Below, piece after piece: positions 36,256-44,082 of a stretch of DNA of 64,000 nt (its first letter is position 1; every line of letters starts with the position of its first letter). Under the pieces are notes generated by a model. That model was given only the letters and a program-made list of their open reading frames with translations. It had not been told where the DNA came from and searched no databases. Origin of the DNA: JBFWUM01 sp050247255. Lineage in GTDB: Bacteria; Acidobacteriota; Vicinamibacteria; Vicinamibacterales; UBA2999. Both the position numbers and the translations under genes were made by a program. The stretch covers positions 17,169-81,168 of the forward strand of contig JBFWUM010000016.1 in assembly GCA_050247255.1 (NCBI GenBank). The letters run 5' to 3'.

Positions 36256-37088
36256 GCCCGCGCCCCCGCATTGCACTGGCCACGCTGCTGGTGCTGTTGC
36301 TGGCGGGCGCGGCGGCGGCGCAGTTCGGCCGCGGGTTCTTCCGGACGCCGCCGCGGCAGCCAAACGCCGAGAGCTTCGGCAAGGGGTTCAATTTCTGCCG
36401 CGGCGTCTACACCAGCGGCCGCCGCGAGCCGGGCGGGCAAGGGTGGTCGACCGACTACCCCGATGCCGAGCGCAACTTCTCGATCCGTCTCGCCGAGCTG
36501 ACGCGGACGCGCATCAGCCGCGTCGCCGGCACCGGCGAGGACTACGGCGAACCCGATTACCTGACGATCCGCCTGCAGGACCCGGCGCTGCTGCAGTGCC
36601 CCTACCTGCACATGGAGGACGTCGGCACCGCCGCCTTCACCGACCTGGAGATCGAAGGGCTGCGCACCTACCTGCTCAAGGGCGGGTTCCTCTGGGTCGA
36701 CGACTTCTGGGGCTCGTTCGCGTGGGAGAACTGGGAACGCCAGATCGGACGGGTCCTGCCGCCGACCGATTTCCCAATCCGCGACGTCCCGCTCGACCAC
36801 CCGATCTACCGCACACACTTCGAGGTGAAGGAGCTGCCGCAAATCCCGTCGATCCAGTTCTGGCGGACGAGCGGCGGCGGCACCTCCGAGCGCGGCATCG
36901 ACAGCGCCGAGCCGCGCATGCGGGCGATCTTCGACGAGCGCGGCACCATCATGGTGCTGATGACGCACAACACCGACATCTCGGACGCCTGGGAGCGTGA
37001 AGGCGAGGACCCGCGCTTCTTCTACAACTTCTCCCCCGACGGCTACGCGGTAGGGATCAACGTCATCATCTATGCGCTCACTCACTGA
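36252..37088 (+). CDS. secreted DUF4159 protein, paralogue 3
   Basis: The 278-residue product has a signal peptide (LLVLLLAGAAAAQ) and the DUF4159 pattern: NFCRGVYTSGRREPGGQGW, LKGGFLWVDDFWGSFAW, and the ending IYALTH. It is more diverged than paralogues 1 and 2. The GTG start overlaps the DUF4175-like stop. The 3' end overlaps the next gene by 17 bp, the same overlap length as between paralogues 1 and 2, which suggests the overlap was copied with the gene. Confidence 0.85.
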   Translation: MSPRPRIALATLLVLLLAGAAAAQFGRGFFRTPPRQPNAESFGKGFNFCRGVYTSGRREPGGQGWSTDYPDAERNFSIRLAELTRTRISRVAGTGEDYGEPDYLTIRLQDPALLQCPYLHMEDVGTAAFTDLEIEGLRTYLLKGGFLWVDDFWGSFAWENWERQIGRVLPPTDFPIRDVPLDHPIYRTHFEVKELPQIPSIQFWRTSGGGTSERGIDSAEPRMRAIFDERGTIMVLMTHNTDISDAWEREGEDPRFFYNFSPDGYAVGINVIIYALTH

Positions 37089-37614
37089 GGTGAGCCGCGC
37101 CTCCCTCGTCGTCCTTCTGGTCCTCGGGGGATGTTCCCGTCAGCCGGCCGGCGAGGCGCCAGCCTCGGGCAATCCGTGGGTCGTCTCGGAGGATGGCGTG
37201 GCGGCGGCGCGCATCGGCACGCCGCGCAACGAGCTGGTCACGCGGGGCGGGGCCGTCCTTCCCGGTGGCAGCAGCGAGTGCGAGTTCGTGCGCCCCGCCG
37301 GCGCGCCGCAGGGACTGGCGGCGATGGTCGTCGATGGGACCGTCCGGCGCGTCGACGTGATCGAGCCCGGCATTACGACCACGGCAGGCATTGGCGTCGG
37401 CAGCCCGGCCGCCGATCTCAGCAAGGCATACCCCTGGGCCAGCACGTCGATGCCGCACAAGTACATCAGCGGCGGCCACTATGTGGTCGTGGACATCCTC
37501 GATTCGCCCGGCGGTCCGCGGCGGCTGGTGTTCGAAACAGCCGAGGACGGGACGGTCATCCGTTACCGCGCTGGCGCGCCACCGCAGGTGGATTGGGTGG
37601 AGGGGTGCTCTTGA
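37072..37614 (+). CDS. lipoprotein of unknown function closing the operon
   Basis: The 180-residue product has a lipoprotein signal (SLVVLLVLGGC). The mature part is beta-rich, with IGTPRNELVTRGG, SECEFVRPAG and GSPAADLSKAYPWA. It somewhat resembles secreted proteins that read a small 'C-terminal Cys' pattern (two Cys in the mature protein, CEFV and EGCS). I do not recognise a family. It overlaps DUF4159 paralogue 3 by 17 bp and is the last gene of the block, followed by a word-repeat hairpin. Confidence 0.6.
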   Translation: MRSLTEVSRASLVVLLVLGGCSRQPAGEAPASGNPWVVSEDGVAAARIGTPRNELVTRGGAVLPGGSSECEFVRPAGAPQGLAAMVVDGTVRRVDVIEPGITTTAGIGVGSPAADLSKAYPWASTSMPHKYISGGHYVVVDILDSPGGPRRLVFETAEDGTVIRYRAGAPPQVDWVEGCS

Positions 37615-37625
37615 AACGACGGGTT

Positions 37626-37699
37626 GGCGAATTGACGGATTGACGAATTGACGGGTTGACGAAATGCATTGCGTCAATTCGTCAGTCCGTCAGTTCGTC
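37626..37699. repeat. word-repeat inverted repeat (GACGAATT words)
   Basis: Two 28-nt arms (37626-37653 and 37672-37699) match as inverted copies at 25 positions around an 18-nt loop. The arms are made of TTGACGAA/TTGACGGA words. It lies between two plus-strand genes and may end the operon transcript. Confidence 0.75.
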
Positions 37700-37717
37700 C
37701 CTGGTACATCCCATGCT

Positions 37718-37738
37718 CTCCTCACGTCCGTGAGGAGG
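37718..37738 (+). promoter_or_regulatory. hairpin that covers the ribosome-binding site of the BON lipoprotein
   Basis: CTCCTCACG (37718-37726) and CGTGAGGAG (37729-37737) are exact inverted copies 2 nt apart. The right arm contains the AGGAGG ribosome-binding sequence (37733-37738), 5 nt before the ATG. In RNA the hairpin would hide this site, as in RNA thermometers or translational switches. Confidence 0.5.
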
Positions 37739-37743
37739 AACTC

Positions 37744-38217
37744 ATGAAGAAACTTGCTGGGCTCGTGTGTGCGGCGGCGCTTGCCGTCGCGTGCTCGCAG
37801 ACCGACGCCGGCCTGACCACAAAGGTACAGTCACAGTTCGCCGCCGACGACGTCGTCAAGGCGTACCAGATCGACGTCGACACCGACGGCAGCGTCGTGA
37901 CCCTGCGCGGCGAGGTCGATTCACCGGCGGCGAAGATGCGGGCGGTGGAGATTGCCTCGGCCACTGAGGGGGTCAGCAACGTGGTCGACGAGCTCGTGGT
38001 GACGGCGACCGAGGCGACCAGCGGTGATCTCGACGTGGACGTCGATACCGATGCCGACATCGACCTGGGCGACGATGCACGACGCGGTGCCGAGATCGTC
38101 AAGGAAGGTGCTGAGGAAACCGGCGAAGCGCTGAAGGAAGGCGCGGAACGCCTGAAGGAGGGCGCCGAGCGCGTGGTCACCGACGACGATCCGGACAGCG
38201 ACAACGACGGACGCTAA
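37744..38217 (+). CDS. BON-domain lipoprotein with acidic linker and amphipathic tail
   Basis: The 157-residue product has a lipoprotein signal (AALAVAC) and one BON domain (LTTKVQSQFAADDVVKAYQI, VTLRGEVDSPAAKMRAVEIA). An Asp-rich linker follows (DVDVDTDADIDLGDD), then a tail of KEGAEE/KEGAER repeats likely to form a helix. BON proteins bind membranes or peptidoglycan and are often stress-induced. A hairpin covers the ribosome-binding site, so translation may be regulated. A terminator follows the gene. Confidence 0.85.
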   Translation: MKKLAGLVCAAALAVACSQTDAGLTTKVQSQFAADDVVKAYQIDVDTDGSVVTLRGEVDSPAAKMRAVEIASATEGVSNVVDELVVTATEATSGDLDVDVDTDADIDLGDDARRGAEIVKEGAEETGEALKEGAERLKEGAERVVTDDDPDSDNDGR

Positions 38218-38247
38218 GTGACACTACCGCCGCGCGCGCAAATACGG

Positions 38248-38267
38248 GGGCGGGCTCCGGCCCGCCC
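38248..38267 (+). terminator. hairpin terminator after the BON gene
   Basis: A perfect 8-bp stem (GGGCGGGC / GCCCGCCC) with a TCCG loop is followed by TTGTTT. It ends 5 nt before the TACAAT box of the next gene. Confidence 0.65.
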
Positions 38268-38272
38268 TTGTT

Positions 38273-38278
38273 TACAAT
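38273..38278 (+). promoter_or_regulatory. -10-like TACAAT before the DUF1835 gene
   Basis: TACAAT ends 12 nt before the ATG at 38291, directly after the terminator. It is the clearest -10 box in the window and again predicts a leader of about 5 nt or none. Confidence 0.5.
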
Positions 38279-38290
38279 GCGGGCGCCCCC

Positions 38291-39244
38291 ATGGCCGATC
38301 CCCAGTCCCTGCATCACATCACCAACGGCAATACCCTGTCGTCGAAGTTGTCCACCGCCGGGATTCCCGGCACCGTCTCCGAATGGTCTGACATCCTGCA
38401 CGAGGGCCCGGTGCCCGAAGGGCAGTCCGATCCCGAGCTGCTCGAGACGCGGGCGCGCTACGGCGCCATGAAGGGATACGGCGAGTACGAGGAGCTGCTC
38501 ACGGCGCTGCGCCAGTGGTACGACGGGGTCGACACCGCGTGTGACGAGCTCGTGCTCTGGTACGAGCATGACCTGTTCGATCAGCTCAACCTGATCTCGC
38601 TGCTCGATCGGCTGTCGCGGCGCCAGCCGCGGCCGCGCGTCTCGCTCGTGAGCATCGATTCGTTTCCCGGCAGGCCACGGTTCCTCGGCATGGGCGAGCT
38701 GCGGCCGGAGGAGCTTGCCGGCCTCTTCCCCTCGCGCGCGGAGGTGACGGGGCCGCAGTATGCGCTGGCGCAGGCGGCCTGGCGCGCGTTCCGGGCGCCG
38801 ACCCGCGAGCCGCTCGAGGCGCTGCTGTGCGGCGATACCAGCGCGCTGCCGTTCCTGGCGCCGGCGCTGCGCCGCCACCTCGAGGAGTTTCCGTCGATGG
38901 CCAACGGCCTGTCGCGGACCGAGCAGCAGCTGCTCGACCTCGCGGGCACGCGGCCGATGTCGATTGCCGAGACGTTCAAGCGGCTGGCGGACCTCGAGCA
39001 GTGCTTTTTCCTGGGCGACACCTCGTTCTGGACGGTGGTCATCCGGCTGGCGACGAGCACGCCGGCCCTGCTCGACGTGGAAATCGAGGAGGTGTCGAGC
39101 CGGGCGCTGCCCGACGGCATCATCCGCATCACCCAGACCGGTCGCGACGTGGCGGCTGGCCGGGCGGACCGGATCGCCCTCTGTGGCATCGATCGCTGGC
39201 TCGGCGGCGTGCACCTGACGGCGGAACGGCCCTGGAGGCGGTAG
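38291..39244 (+). CDS. DUF1835-domain protein
   Basis: The 317-residue protein opens with the DUF1835 pattern (LHHITNGNTLSSKL, SEWSDILHEGPVP), then ELVLWYEHDLFDQLNLISLL. A C-terminal region related to DUF3658-like helical domains follows (RTEQQLLDLAGTRPMSIAETF). The family is found in many bacteria and has no assigned reaction. Its stop codon TAG forms part of the -10-like TAGGAT of the cystathionine beta-synthase gene. Confidence 0.82.
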   Translation: MADPQSLHHITNGNTLSSKLSTAGIPGTVSEWSDILHEGPVPEGQSDPELLETRARYGAMKGYGEYEELLTALRQWYDGVDTACDELVLWYEHDLFDQLNLISLLDRLSRRQPRPRVSLVSIDSFPGRPRFLGMGELRPEELAGLFPSRAEVTGPQYALAQAAWRAFRAPTREPLEALLCGDTSALPFLAPALRRHLEEFPSMANGLSRTEQQLLDLAGTRPMSIAETFKRLADLEQCFFLGDTSFWTVVIRLATSTPALLDVEIEEVSSRALPDGIIRITQTGRDVAAGRADRIALCGIDRWLGGVHLTAERPWRR

Positions 39245-39247
39245 GAT
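39242..39247 (+). promoter_or_regulatory. -10-like TAGGAT before the cystathionine beta-synthase gene
   Basis: TAGGAT includes the stop codon of the previous gene and ends 7 nt before the GTG at 39255. Confidence 0.35.
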
Positions 39248-39254
39248 CGTCAGC

Positions 39255-40640
39255 GTGGCGAACCGCCCCGGACAGCGCATCTGCGACACCATCCTCGACG
39301 CCATCGGCCACACGCCGATGGTCCGCATTCACGCCATCACCCGCGGCGTGATCGACGCCGACGTCCTCGTCAAGCTGGAGACGTTCAACCCCGGTAACTC
39401 GATCAAGGACCGCATGGCGGTGAAGATGATCGAGGATGCCGAGCGCTCCGGGGCGCTGAAGCCCGGCGGGACGATCATCGAGGGGACGTCTGGCAACACC
39501 GGGATGGGGCTGGCCATCGCCGCCGTCGTCAAGGGCTACCGGTGCATCTTCACCACCACCGACAAGCAGTCGAAGGAGAAGGTCGATGCGCTCAAGGCGT
39601 TCGGCGCCGAGGTGATCGTCTGCCCGACCGACGTCGATCCCGAGGACCCGCGGTCGTACTACTCGGTGTCGTCGCGGCTCGAGCGCGAGATCCCGAACGC
39701 CTGGAAGGCGAACCAGTACGACAACCTGTCGAACAGCCAGGCACACTACGAGCAGACCGGGCCCGAGATCTGGGAGCAGACCGGGGGGCGGATCACGCAC
39801 CTGGTGTGCGGCGTCGGCACCGGCGGCACCATCTCCGGTGTCGGGCGCTACCTGAAGGAACGGAACCCGCGGATCAAGGTGTGGGGGATCGACACCTATG
39901 GCTCGGTCTTCAAGAAGTACAAGGAGACCGGCATCTTCGACAAGAACGAGATCTATCCCTACATCACCGAGGGGATCGGCGAAGACTTCCTGCCGAAAAA
40001 CGTCGACTTCGGCATCATCGACCACTTCGAGAAGGTGACCGACAAGGACGCCGCCATCATGACGCGGCGGATTGCGCGCGAAGAAGGCATCTTCGCCGGC
40101 AATTCCGCGGGCTCGGCCATGGCCGGCCTGCTGCAGCTGAAGGAGCATTTCGCGAAAGACGATGTGGTGGTGGTGATCTTCCACGACCATGGCTCGCGCT
40201 ACCTCGGGAAGATGTTCAACGACGAGTGGATGCGGGCGAAGGGCTTCCTCGAGGTCACCGGCATGACGGTGCGCGACCTGGTGGCGCTGCGCGTGTCGGG
40301 CGAGCTGCAGACGGTGGAGTGCAGCCGGCCGGTGGAGGACGCGATCCGCATCATGAGCGATCACGACTTCTCGCAGATCTCGATCACCCACGACGGCCGC
40401 GTCGTCGGCTCGTTGAACGAGGCGCACCTCTACAGCGAGTTCATGAAGAACCCCGAGATCAGGAAGCAGCCGATCGAGGCCATCATGCAGCCGGCGTTTC
40501 CGTTCGTGGACATCTCGACGCCGGTGGAGCTGCTGTCGACGATGATCACGCCGGAGAACCCGGCCGTGCTCGTGCGCGACTTCAAGACCGACAAGACCTA
40601 CATCATCACGAGATCAGACGTTATCCGCGTTCTTTGCTAA
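39255..40640 (+). CDS. cbs: cystathionine beta-synthase, PLP-dependent, with CBS domains
   Basis: The 461-residue protein is a fold-type II PLP enzyme. The PLP lysine is in NPGNSIKDRMA, substrate loop EGTSGNTGMG, phosphate loop CGVGTGGTISG, and DTYGSVFKKY and GIGEDFLPKN are typical of cystathionine beta-synthases. Residues about 340-461 form a pair of CBS modules (VSGELQTVECSRPVEDAIRI ... KTYIITRSDVI). The enzyme condenses serine and homocysteine in transsulfuration. No cystathionine lyase gene lies nearby. The start is a GTG. Confidence 0.92.
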   Translation: MANRPGQRICDTILDAIGHTPMVRIHAITRGVIDADVLVKLETFNPGNSIKDRMAVKMIEDAERSGALKPGGTIIEGTSGNTGMGLAIAAVVKGYRCIFTTTDKQSKEKVDALKAFGAEVIVCPTDVDPEDPRSYYSVSSRLEREIPNAWKANQYDNLSNSQAHYEQTGPEIWEQTGGRITHLVCGVGTGGTISGVGRYLKERNPRIKVWGIDTYGSVFKKYKETGIFDKNEIYPYITEGIGEDFLPKNVDFGIIDHFEKVTDKDAAIMTRRIAREEGIFAGNSAGSAMAGLLQLKEHFAKDDVVVVIFHDHGSRYLGKMFNDEWMRAKGFLEVTGMTVRDLVALRVSGELQTVECSRPVEDAIRIMSDHDFSQISITHDGRVVGSLNEAHLYSEFMKNPEIRKQPIEAIMQPAFPFVDISTPVELLSTMITPENPAVLVRDFKTDKTYIITRSDVIRVLC

Positions 40641-40654
40641 GAGCGTCGTACGCA

Positions 40655-40747
40655 GATTACGAACCACCGAGACACCGAGGCACCGGGGCCAGGAAAAGGG
40701 CGTACCATGGTTTTCTCGATGTCTCAGTGTCTCGGTGGTTCGTAATC
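40655..40747. repeat. long inverted repeat ending one base before the recQ start codon
   Basis: The arms 40655-40682 and 40720-40747 are inverted copies with 26 of 28 positions matched (21 in a row from the outside), around a 37-nt loop. The arms carry CACCGAGA/CACCGAGG words. The right arm finishes at the base before the GTG spacer of recQ. It is probably a hairpin in RNA and may affect recQ translation or end the cbs transcript. Confidence 0.85.
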
Positions 40748-40748
40748 C

Positions 40749-42566
40749 GTGAATAACCTTCCCGAAGTACTCGAACAGTATTGGGGCTATCGATCGTTCC
40801 GGCCGCTTCAGCGTGAGGCGATGGAAGCGGTGGTGGCGGGGCGCGACTCGGTGGTCGTGCTGCCGACCGGCGGCGGCAAGTCGCTCTGCTTCCAGGCGCC
40901 GGCGCTGGTGCGCCCCGGCCTGGCGCTCGTGGTGTCGCCGCTCATCTCGCTGATGAAGGACCAGGTCGACACGCTGGTCGGCAACGGGGTGGCGGCGGCC
41001 TGCTACAACAGCTCGCTCTCGTCTGACGAACGCAGCGCCGTGGCTGCCGGCGTGCGCGACGGGCGCTACCGGCTGCTCTACGTGTCGCCCGAGCGGTTGA
41101 TGGGCGACGCGGGCGCGAGCTTCCAGCGCCTGCTCTCCTCGGCGTCGGTGAGCTTTGTCGCGGTGGACGAGGCGCACTGCATCAGCCAATGGGGGCACGA
41201 CTTCCGGCCGGAGTACCGGCAGCTTGGCCAGCTGCGCGCGGCGTTTCCCGGCATCAGCGTCCACGCCTTCACGGCCACCGCCACCGGCCGCGTGCGGCGC
41301 GACATCGCGACGCAGCTCGCGCTGGAGAACCCGGTCGAACTGGTCGGCTCGTTCGATCGGCCCAACCTGTTGTACCGGGTGCTGGCGCGCTCGGGGCTGA
41401 AGCAGCAGCTGCAGGAGGTGCTGGCGCGCCATCGCGGCGAGGCCGGCATCGTCTACTGCACCTCGCGCAAGGAGGTGGATGCGCTGGCCGCCTGGCTCGG
41501 CGAGCAGGGCGTCCGCGCGCGGCCGTACCACGCCGGGCTGAGCGACGAGGAACGGCATCGCAACCAGGATGCGTTTCTCGAGGAGCATGCCGACGTCGTG
41601 GTGGCGACGGTCGCGTTCGGCATGGGGATCGATCGCTCCGACGTCCGCTTCGTGGTCCACGCCGGCGCGCCGCGATCGCTGGAGCACTACCAGCAGGAGT
41701 CAGGACGCGCCGGGCGCGACGGGCTGGAAGCCGAATGCGTGCTGATCTACTCGGGCGCCGACTTCCTCAAGTGGCGCGTCATGCTCGAGCGCAACGGCGA
41801 GCTGAGCGAGGCCACGCGGGCCACGCTGCGCGACATGGAGCGCTACGCGTCGGGCGTCCGCTGCCGCCACCGGCACCTCGTCGAGTACTTCGGCGAGCGC
41901 TACGAGCGCGACCGCTGCGGCGCCTGTGACTACTGCCTCGAGGAGCTCGAGCCGGTGGAGCGGCCGGTGGAGGTGGCGCGGAAGATCCTGTCGTGTGTCG
42001 CGCGTGTCCAGCAGCGCTTCGGCGCCGGCCACGTCGTCAACGTGCTGCGGGGGCAGCGGCTCGAGGCGGTGATCGCGCGCGGCCACCACGAGCTGAGCAC
42101 CTTCGGCCTGCTGGCGGAGGCGAGCGTCGCCGAGCTGCGCGGCTACATCGAGCAGCTCTCCGCCGAAGGGCTGCTGCGGCCGACGGACGACGATTTCCCG
42201 GTGCTCAAGCTGACGCCGGCGGGGCTCGACCTGCTGCGCTCACCCGACAGCCGCGCCGAGCTGGCGCTGGCGCGCCAGCGGCGCCCGCAGAAGGACCGGC
42301 TGCCGCGCCGGTCGCGGGCCGAGGCGGAATCGTGGGAAGGGGTCGATCGCGACCTCTTCGAGCGGCTGCGTGCGGTGCGGCTGGCCATTGCCCGCGAGCG
42401 GAACGTCCCGCCGTACGTCATCTTCCATGACACGACGCTGCGCCACATGGCGCGCGAGAAGCCGGCCAGCGTCGCGGCGCTGCGCGGCATCTACGGGGTG
42501 GGGGAGCGGAAGGCGGCGGAGCTCGGGCCGCGTTTCGTTGAGGCGATCACGGCCCCAGGCGTATAG
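40749..42566 (+). CDS. recQ: ATP-dependent DNA helicase RecQ
   Basis: The 605-residue protein is RecQ: YRSFRPLQREAM, Walker A LPTGGGKS (38-45), motif II VDEAHCISQWGHDFRPEY, GMGIDRSDVRFVVHAGAP and the QQESGRAGRDG motif VI. The zinc-binding part has CRHRHLVEYFGE and CGACDYC. A winged-helix RQC domain and a C-terminal HRDC domain (FERLRAVRLAIARERNVPPYV) follow. RecQ unwinds 3'-5' in recombination repair. The start is a GTG directly behind the inverted repeat. Confidence 0.95.
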   Translation: MNNLPEVLEQYWGYRSFRPLQREAMEAVVAGRDSVVVLPTGGGKSLCFQAPALVRPGLALVVSPLISLMKDQVDTLVGNGVAAACYNSSLSSDERSAVAAGVRDGRYRLLYVSPERLMGDAGASFQRLLSSASVSFVAVDEAHCISQWGHDFRPEYRQLGQLRAAFPGISVHAFTATATGRVRRDIATQLALENPVELVGSFDRPNLLYRVLARSGLKQQLQEVLARHRGEAGIVYCTSRKEVDALAAWLGEQGVRARPYHAGLSDEERHRNQDAFLEEHADVVVATVAFGMGIDRSDVRFVVHAGAPRSLEHYQQESGRAGRDGLEAECVLIYSGADFLKWRVMLERNGELSEATRATLRDMERYASGVRCRHRHLVEYFGERYERDRCGACDYCLEELEPVERPVEVARKILSCVARVQQRFGAGHVVNVLRGQRLEAVIARGHHELSTFGLLAEASVAELRGYIEQLSAEGLLRPTDDDFPVLKLTPAGLDLLRSPDSRAELALARQRRPQKDRLPRRSRAEAESWEGVDRDLFERLRAVRLAIARERNVPPYVIFHDTTLRHMAREKPASVAALRGIYGVGERKAAELGPRFVEAITAPGV

Positions 42567-42578
42567 TTACGCGCACCC

Positions 42579-42648
42579 TTCCGCCTGAAGGCGGAAGCCA
42601 CGGAGAGGCGGAAGCCACGGAGAGGCGGAAGCCACGGAGGAGATGCGT
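42579..42648. repeat. CT-GA-AG palindrome followed by three 17-bp tandem repeats
   Basis: A perfect palindrome (TTCCGCCT / AGGCGGAA around GA, 42579-42596) with tail GCCACGG runs into three copies of AGGCGGAAGCCACGGAG, a 17-bp unit made of the right half of the palindrome plus tail. The array repeats after the gap. It shows how a copy can expand into a tandem array. Confidence 0.75.
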
Positions 42649-42715
42649 ATGCGCAACAGTCTCGCGGTAGCGGCCCTCGCGCTCGCGGCGTCGGCCGTGG
42701 TTGTCGCCCAGCAGG
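42649..42715 (+). pseudogene. cut-off copy of the cytochrome gene start (probable assembly artefact)
   Basis: The first 22 codons of the di-heme cytochrome (MRNSLAVAALALAASAVVVA) appear here and again from 42876, and this copy ends in the N gap. The left 42589-42715 and right 42816-42942 stretches are identical over 127 bp. The simplest reading is that both contig ends carry the same sequence and only one copy exists. Confidence 0.7.
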
Positions 42716-42815
42716 NNNNNNNNNNNNNNNNNNNNNNNNNNNNNNNNNNNNNNNNNNNNNNNNNNNNNNNNNNNNNNNNNNNNNNNNNNNNNNNNNNNNN
42801 NNNNNNNNNNNNNNN
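42716..42815. other. scaffold gap (100 N)
   Basis: Exactly 100 unknown bases, a standard placeholder length, so the true distance is not known. It is flanked on both sides by the same 127-bp sequence with a tandem repeat array. Confidence 0.98.
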
Positions 42816-42875
42816 AGGCGGAAGCCACGGAGAGGCGGAAGCCACGGAGAGGCGGAAGCCACGGAGGAGATGCGT

Positions 42876-43976
42876 ATGCGCAACAGTCTCGCGGTAGCGG
42901 CCCTCGCGCTCGCGGCGTCGGCCGTGGTTGTCGCCCAGCAGGGCGCCCAGCAGGCGACGGCGCCAGCGGCCAGCGTGCCGCCGGCTGGCCTGTCATGGGC
43001 CTATGGCGTGCCTCCGGGGACGCCGCTCCCGGGCGCGGCGCGTGCCGGCGGCGCCGGCGGTGGGGCCGCCCGCGGCGGCGGCGCCCGCGCCGGTGGGCCG
43101 GCTGCTGATCCGACGCTGCACTCGGTGCCGGGCAGCCCGCTGCAGTTCACGCGCGCGCAGATCACCGGCCAGGGCGGCACCGGGCCCGCGGACTGGTTCC
43201 CGGCCGACCACCCGCCCATGCCCGAGGTCGTCGCGCGCGGCCGCGGCACCGACGTCCGTCCGTGCAGCCTGTGCCACTACCCGAACGGCAAGGGGCGGCC
43301 GGAGAACGCCGGCGTGGCCGGGTTGCCGGTCGAGTACTTCATCAAGACCATGCAGGACTTCCGCAACGACGCGCGCAGGAGCGCCGAGCCGCGGAAGGGC
43401 AACACAAACATCATGGTGAACATCGCCAAGGGGATGACCGAGGAGGAAATCCGCCAGGCGGCCGAGTACTTCGGCTCGATGCGATGGACGCCCTGGATCC
43501 AGGTCGTCGAGACCGACACCGTCGCGAAGACGCGCATCGCCGGCGGCATGTACCTGCGCCTCGAAGGGGCGGAGGCCGGTACCGAGCCGATTGCCGGCCG
43601 CATCATCGAGACGCCTGAGTTCACCGAGCGGACCGAGGTCATGCGCGATCCGCGCGCCGGGTTCATCGCCTTCGTGCCGGCCGGGAGCATTGCCCGCGGC
43701 CAGGCGCTGGTGAATACCGGCGGCAACGGCCGCACCGTCGCCTGCGGCACCTGCCACGGCGCCGACCTCCAGGGGATGGGGCCGGTGCCCGGCCTGGCCG
43801 GCCGGTCGCCGAGCTACATCGCGCGGCAGATGTACGACATGAAGGCGGGCGCGCGGAAGGGGAGCTGGAGCGAGCTGATGAAGCCGGTCGTCGACAGGCT
43901 GACTGAGGAGGACTTCGTCAGCATTGCCGCCTACGTGGCCTCGCGGCCGGCCGCCGCGGCAAACGCGACGCGGTAG
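42876..43976 (+). CDS. secreted di-heme c-type cytochrome
   Basis: The 366-residue product has a signal peptide (LAVAALALAASAVVVAQQ) and an Ala/Gly-rich low-complexity stretch (about 45-75). Two heme sites follow: CSLCH (C130-H134) and CGTCH (C290-H294). Conserved ends such as GMTEEEIRQAAEYFGSMRW and YIARQMYDMKAGAR fit class-I cytochrome c modules in tandem. It probably carries electrons in the periplasm; the partner is unknown. The ATG at 42876 has GGAGG 8 nt upstream, part of the last repeat unit. An ATG at 42870 is an alternative. Confidence 0.85.
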   Translation: MRNSLAVAALALAASAVVVAQQGAQQATAPAASVPPAGLSWAYGVPPGTPLPGAARAGGAGGGAARGGGARAGGPAADPTLHSVPGSPLQFTRAQITGQGGTGPADWFPADHPPMPEVVARGRGTDVRPCSLCHYPNGKGRPENAGVAGLPVEYFIKTMQDFRNDARRSAEPRKGNTNIMVNIAKGMTEEEIRQAAEYFGSMRWTPWIQVVETDTVAKTRIAGGMYLRLEGAEAGTEPIAGRIIETPEFTERTEVMRDPRAGFIAFVPAGSIARGQALVNTGGNGRTVACGTCHGADLQGMGPVPGLAGRSPSYIARQMYDMKAGARKGSWSELMKPVVDRLTEEDFVSIAAYVASRPAAAANATR

Positions 43977-43989
43977 CGCTCGCTAGTTC

Positions 43990-44051
43990 GTGGATGGTAG
44001 ATGGTAGATGGTGGATGGTAGGTGATCGTGGGGGCCGGCTTTAGCCGGCCC
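43990..44051. repeat. word-repeat tract (GATGGTA words) plus small palindrome
   Basis: Five imperfect copies of GATGGTA/GATGGTG (43990-44024) are followed by a perfect 9-bp palindrome (GGGCCGGCT / AGCCGGCCC around TT, 44032-44051). Both element types stand side by side between the cytochrome and the methyltransferase. A reverse reading gives GPAKAGPHDH. Confidence 0.75.
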
Positions 44052-44082
44052 TCGCCTGCGGCTTTCGGCCGGTGCTGGACGA

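Noticed and set aside
42597..42648. CRISPR-like array of 17-bp units
   Set aside because: The units follow each other without spacers and derive from the palindrome arm plus tail. There are no cas genes.
42491..43108. Several open frames that span the N gap
   Set aside because: They are made of unknown residues and duplicated contig ends, so nothing can be concluded from them.
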